A stretch of 38,396 nt of DNA. Source: Ephemerocybe angulata (Eukaryota > Basidiomycota > Agaricomycetes > Agaricales > Psathyrellaceae). The notes under the pieces were generated by a model. It saw only the letters and a program-made list of their open reading frames with translations. It ran no database searches and had not been told where the DNA came from. Positions within the stretch are counted from its first letter, which is position 1. Each line of letters starts with the position of its first letter. Location: assembly GCA_013368325.1 (NCBI GenBank), contig JAACJK010000040.1:1-38396 (forward strand), written 5' to 3'. The position numbers and the translations under genes are program-made. Positions 32,710-38,396 of this stretch are shown here, in pieces.

Positions 32710-34440
32710 ATGATGCTCTATCCCGCTGCGCCAGAAGCTGCGACCCGCTTTCTCAAGTTCGTCAACGCTTCGCCCACCCCTTTCCATGCCGTACACAATG
32801 CTGCCATTCGTCTGGAAAGCGTCGGATTCAAGAAGGTACGTGTTCATGCTGGCCATCTCGCCGCGTGAGGCTGATGACAGCCCCGCGATAAGATCAGGGA
32901 GAAAGACGAGTGGGAAAAGGAGCTTGTGCCAGGAGGGAAGTACTACTTTACCAGGTAAATCGCCTTGTCAGCTGTCTTCCCATGGCCGTGCTCAATGCAC
33001 TGTAGAAACCAGGCCGCTTTAGTCGCTTTCACCCTTCCCCAGAAGTGGAAGCAAGGCGCCGGACTCAGCATCGTCGCGACCCATGTCGACAGCCCCAATC
33101 TAAAGGTTCGACCCATCTCCAAGCGCACCAAGCAGGGGTACCTCCAGGTGGGCGTGGAGACGTATGGAGGCGGCATCTGGCACTCTTGGCTGGACCGTGA
33201 CCTTTCCATCGCCGGGCGCGTCGTCATCTCGCAGGGCAATGGCAGCTTCCAGTCCAAACTTGTCAAGATCGACCAGCCTATTTTGCGTGTCCCAACCCTT
33301 GCTATTCATTGTAGGCTGAATTCCTCTCTCGGATTGCACTCGTGCTTATTTGAACAGTGGACCGGGGCGTCAATGACAACCTCAAGTTCAACCAAGAGAC
33401 AGAATTCGTCCCTATCCTTGGATTGCTCGAAGGCCAGCTCAATGCCACCAAATCTGAAGACAAGGAAAAGTTCCCCGAACGTCCCAAGGTGGCATCGAGT
33501 GTGCAGGAAAACCATCACCCTCAGCTGCTTCAGCTCCTTGCTGGGGAGCTCTCCGTCGCGCCCGAAGAAATTCACGACTTCGAACTGTGAGTTGAAGTGG
33601 TCCACGTTTGTTTTATGGCTTCTGACCATCCCCTTCAGTTCCTTGTACGATACACAGCCATCGGTTCTTGGCGGCATCAACAACGAATTCGTGTTCAGCC
33701 CTCGTTTGGATAACCTCGTATCATCGTCAGTTCTTTCTAGCACTACCAAAAACATGAGCTCACACGGACCGACCTAGTTTCTGTGCTGTTGAGGCTATCG
33801 CCGAGAGTGTCCAGGCGAACTACTTCCCCACATTGGAGGGTAATGTCAATTGCATTGCCCTCTTCAACCACGAAGAAATCGGCAGCGTATCTACCACAGG
33901 AGCTGAATCAACGCTGATCCCTTCCTACTGAGCCGACTTTCCCCACACCGGCCACTCATTCTCGCTCAGTCTCACAGTCATTCTTAATCTCCGCTGATAT
34001 GGGACACGCCGTGCACCCCAACTATACCTCCAAACACGAAGAGAAGCACAGACCGGTCATGAACGGCGGTATCGCTATCAAGACCAACGCGAAGCAGCGT
34101 TATGCCAGTGATGCCATTGGATCGTTCATCGTCAAGCAGCTCGTTGAGCGCAAGGGAGGCAAAGTCCAAGAGTTTGAAGTCAGGAACGATATGTACGTCT
34201 GCGGTGTTCAATACTTGTTATAGTTCATCCACTAACCTCCGTTTCGCAGGCCTTGTGGTTCTACAGTCGGGCCAATGCTGTCCAAACTTGGTATCCGCAC
34301 CGTGGATGGGCAACCCCATGTTGTCCATGCATTCCATTCGCGAAACTGCGGGCTCTCATGATATCCAACACGCTATCGATCTGTTCCAGTCCTTCTTCGA
34401 GGGCTTTGTGGCTCTCGATAAGGAGCTGACTGTAGATTAG
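32710..34440 (+). CDS. APE4: Aspartyl aminopeptidase (M18 family)
   Basis: Dodecameric zinc metallopeptidase removing N-terminal Asp/Glu; cytosolic, and a Cvt/autophagy cargo in yeast. Exons: 32710-32835, 32893-32954, 33006-33310, 33358-33586, 33639-33725, 33778-34192, 34250-34440. The N-terminus RFLKFVNASPTPFHAVHNAA matches the family. All five expected metal ligands are visible: His in ATHVDSPNLKVRP, Asp in SPRLDNLVSS, Glu in FNHEEIGSVSTTGAES, Asp in ISADMGHAVHPNY and His in MLSMHSIRETAGSHD. DRGVNDNLKFNQETEFVPIL and GGINNEFVFSPRLDN are also typical. Frame breaks by lost bases lie near 33926, 33944 and 34305. It ends 153 bp from the convergent IMP4 stop. Confidence 0.94.
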
Positions 34441-34593
34441 ACCAAGCCTATACATAGTTAAGTAGTCCCCGGCCTTGAATTTGAGGATGTGTGTTGTGAC
34501 CCTGGCGAAGCAAATGTCGATTTATTGGGTCCTGAGAAGGTTCCTGGATCGTAGGGGGTTGTAGATGAGGTGTGATGTGGCTTCGAGACCAGT

Positions 34594-35770
34594 TTATACG
34601 CGAGCCCTCTTTGCTGGTGGCTCCGATGATATTGAGCCTCCCAATACGCTCCGCTTCTTGGCTGTCCGTGTGTAGTGCGACAGAACCCACTTTCTCTGCT
34701 TCGTTCTGCTCGATAGTACCTTGCCGGATTTCATATGCTGAGAGGTTTCGTCAGGCATTTGGATAGTGGGCGACGACTGCAACTCACGTTTCATCTCCAT
34801 CCGAGGACCAACTTCCGCCAACTCAACTGTCCGTCCTGTCTTAACGAATACATGGTGACTGCAAGGAAGCGAATAAATATAAGCCAAGAGTAGTGCATCA
34901 CTTCGCACACACCGGAAAGAAATGAAGTCGGAATCGTTCGCGAAGGTCATTACTCGCTTGCTATCTTCTTTTGGTACGGGGAACAAGTACTTGAGAACAT
35001 CCTGCACACGCTCTCCAAGCTTTGAACTGAAGCCTTCGAATATGAGGTGGGGGTATTGCTCGGAGACGGTCGAGTTCTTGTAGGTCGCAATATCGTGCCG
35101 GAGGTTGACGTTCGAGAGGGTAAAATAGACAGTGGGTCCGTGAGGGAAATGGGACACGATCATCGCGTCTAAGGCCATCCTGTAATTAGTGATAAACGGG
35201 AAGGTGGTCTGTGGTCGAAACGCACCTGGAACACCACGGTGTTCATGTACAACGATGAGATCCGTTACGTCGTTCGCTCTGCATGCCTCCGCCAATTCCT
35301 TCACGACGTAGTTTCCTCGATTTATTCGATGGGAGTTGGGGAAGACCAGGCGCATCTCTTTCGAGAACTGTAACAGTTTTGAGCTAGGGTCTCTGATGTC
35401 GTTATAACAATTTTGGGGTCCTGAATCCCCGCTCTTGAGTATTCATTGTCGATATGCGATGCCGGGTCTGCAGAGTAACGTTGGGCTACTGGTTCGTCTT
35501 GCCCATGCCAATGAGGGAAGATGCGCACCTTGTTGTGCTTCATCGAACGCGAGGTCTTTCCCCAACTTTTGAGCGTCCTTCTTCAGCTCGGTCGGAAGCT
35601 TCCTCCCCAGCAAGCGCGTCCTTCAGCTGCTGCTTCCTCTCGAAGGTTTGACGCTCCTGCGCCTCCAGCGACTTCAGATAGACATATTCCCGTCGTTCAC
35701 GAATGTTTTTCCGAAGCTGCGATCGAGTGAGCAGTCGCCTCTCTTTCCAGGTCCTACGAGGACATACCAT
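34594..35770 (-). CDS. IMP4: IMP4, Brix-domain U3 snoRNP protein
   Basis: Binds the U3 snoRNA with Mpp10 and Imp3 and promotes U3:pre-rRNA pairing in the SSU processome. The start ATG (35770-35768) is followed at once by an intron (35767-35717), so the first coding exon is the initiator codon alone; exon 2 continues [20 protein letters not shown]. Other exons: 35716-35529, 35467-35226, 35168-34913, 34858-34788, 34737-34594. Seen: [97 protein letters not shown] (Brix core), [40 protein letters not shown] and [16 protein letters not shown]. Three one-base breaks, near 35600, 35393 and 34695. Lies 154 bp from the aminopeptidase stop and 158 bp downstream of ATE1. Confidence 0.94.
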
Positions 35771-35928
35771 TGTATAAAATAGAAGTGCAAGGTCAGTTCA
35801 GCAGACAAGCGCCTGAACGCCTGTTTCTATTGGCTAATTTTTGAAATGCCTGTCACGGTTACCTCGAGTCACGCAAACGTCACAGCTGCCAATCTAATCT
35901 TATCTCTAGTTAGCCCCTATCTATGTAA

Positions 35929-37832
<1,904 letters not shown>

Positions 37833-38040
37833 GACGGTTCGGAAGAGAAGAAGATATGATCTAATCTAGTGCTGTGAAATCGCCGCTCACGGTCATTTGT
37901 GCAGCATCCGATCCTCCGCTATATTTTGGCTGAAGTCAGTGAGAGGATTTTAAATATCGCAAAGGTGTTTCAAATTGTCGTATAAGTGGGCGTGACAGGG
38001 GCGTATCTTAACTACACCGTATGGATGTGGTTGAGCGGGA

Positions 38041-38366
38041 CTATGATCCCAAGTTCCCCTTCGTTGCCTCCAGATTGTACTGAACGTTCTTTCTGTACTT
38101 GGTCGCCAACTCGGCAGCAGTCTTCACACTAGAATTTGCGCGGAGAATTTCCTGTCGTATAAAGTAAGAAGATCGCGCACTGAGAGTCGAGACAGGTAAC
38201 CCATGTAAACACACCCCATACAATGGTTTAGCTCAAGGATCATTTCAGTGCATTTGGACTAGAAAGGCTGGCGTAAACGACAGCTATGCTTGAGGTGATG
38301 TGCTTACAGTGTTCTTAAGGATACGCTCGAGGAGAACGGCTTGCCGCTCGGCGTGGGGTTCTCCAT
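38041..38366 (-). CDS. DAD4: DASH/Dam1 complex subunit Dad4
   Basis: Small kinetochore protein of the DASH ring that couples microtubules to chromosomes. Three exons: MENPHAERQAVLLERILKNT from the ATG at 38366, then SKCTEMILELNHCM, then EILRANSSVKTAAELATKYR through KNVQYNLEATKGNLGS to the stop at 38043-38041; about 70 residues, the family's usual size. NVQYNLEATKG near the end is the most conserved stretch of Dad4. Two one-base losses: in AACCCC/AC near 38355 (directly after MENP) and in a G run at the second donor near 38215. The ATG is 31 bp from the window edge, so the promoter is not visible. Too short and too split to be found by simple frame scanning. Confidence 0.9.
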
Positions 38367-38396
38367 GTCGACAGTCGACGCGTCGCGACACGGTGG

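Noticed and set aside
33778..33930. Premature end of the aminopeptidase at STLIPSY
   Set aside because: The remaining zinc ligands follow in the next frame; a lost base explains the stop better than a truncated enzyme.

Overview
The window is nuclear DNA from a filamentous basidiomycete, most likely an Agaricomycete. The reasons are many 46-77 nt introns with GTNNGY donors and CTNAY-like branch sites, gene families with basidiomycete-style sequences (Zn2Cys6 proteins, a single-DPBB secreted protein, DUF6589, Loa1-like acyltransferase), and dense gene packing on both strands. No CRISPR array, rRNA or convincing tRNA is visible. Species cannot be named from sequence alone.

Layout, left to right: aldehyde dehydrogenase (+, 5' cut by the window edge); a short Zn2Cys6 regulator (-); proteasome subunit alpha-2 (-); 1-Cys peroxiredoxin (-), with a 23-bp direct repeat just upstream; SSU72 CTD phosphatase (-); syntaxin-18/Ufe1 SNARE (+); TVP38/VTT-domain membrane protein (-, start codon missing); a convergent pair made of a RecQ-like helicase (+) and a DUF6589 protein (-); Loa1/Vps66-type acyltransferase (+); an SR splicing factor with a WQDLKDF pseudo-RRM (-); a Cys/Met-metabolism PLP enzyme (-); a large Zn2Cys6 transcription factor (-); a secreted double-psi beta-barrel protein (+); WDR3/Utp12 (-); aspartyl aminopeptidase (+); IMP4 (-); arginyl-tRNA-protein transferase ATE1 (-); DASH subunit Dad4 (-). 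Most are single-copy housekeeping genes with no shared pathway, although WDR3 and IMP4 both belong to the SSU processome, and syntaxin-18, TVP38 and Loa1 all act in the early secretory or lipid membranes.

The main anomaly is 11.97-17.77 kb. An intact helicase of RecQ type and an intact 1135-residue DUF6589 protein face each other tail to tail with 7 bp between stop codons. They sit between TVP38 and Loa1, two genes that would otherwise be divergent neighbours. The block is bounded by an imperfect direct repeat (core CAAGCGCGC), and TVP38 has a splice-acceptor-like end but no ATG on its side of the block. I read this as a candidate helicase + transposase-like mobile module that landed in or beside the 5' end of TVP38. 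This is inference and needs comparison with an empty allele.

A second global observation is that most housekeeping genes outside about 9.2-19.8 kb carry one or more single-base losses, mostly in short homopolymers, that break strictly conserved reading frames (even the essential proteasome, IMP4 and WDR3 genes). This looks like uncorrected long-read error rather than pseudogenisation. Exon structures given here were read by following conserved protein sequence through those breaks.
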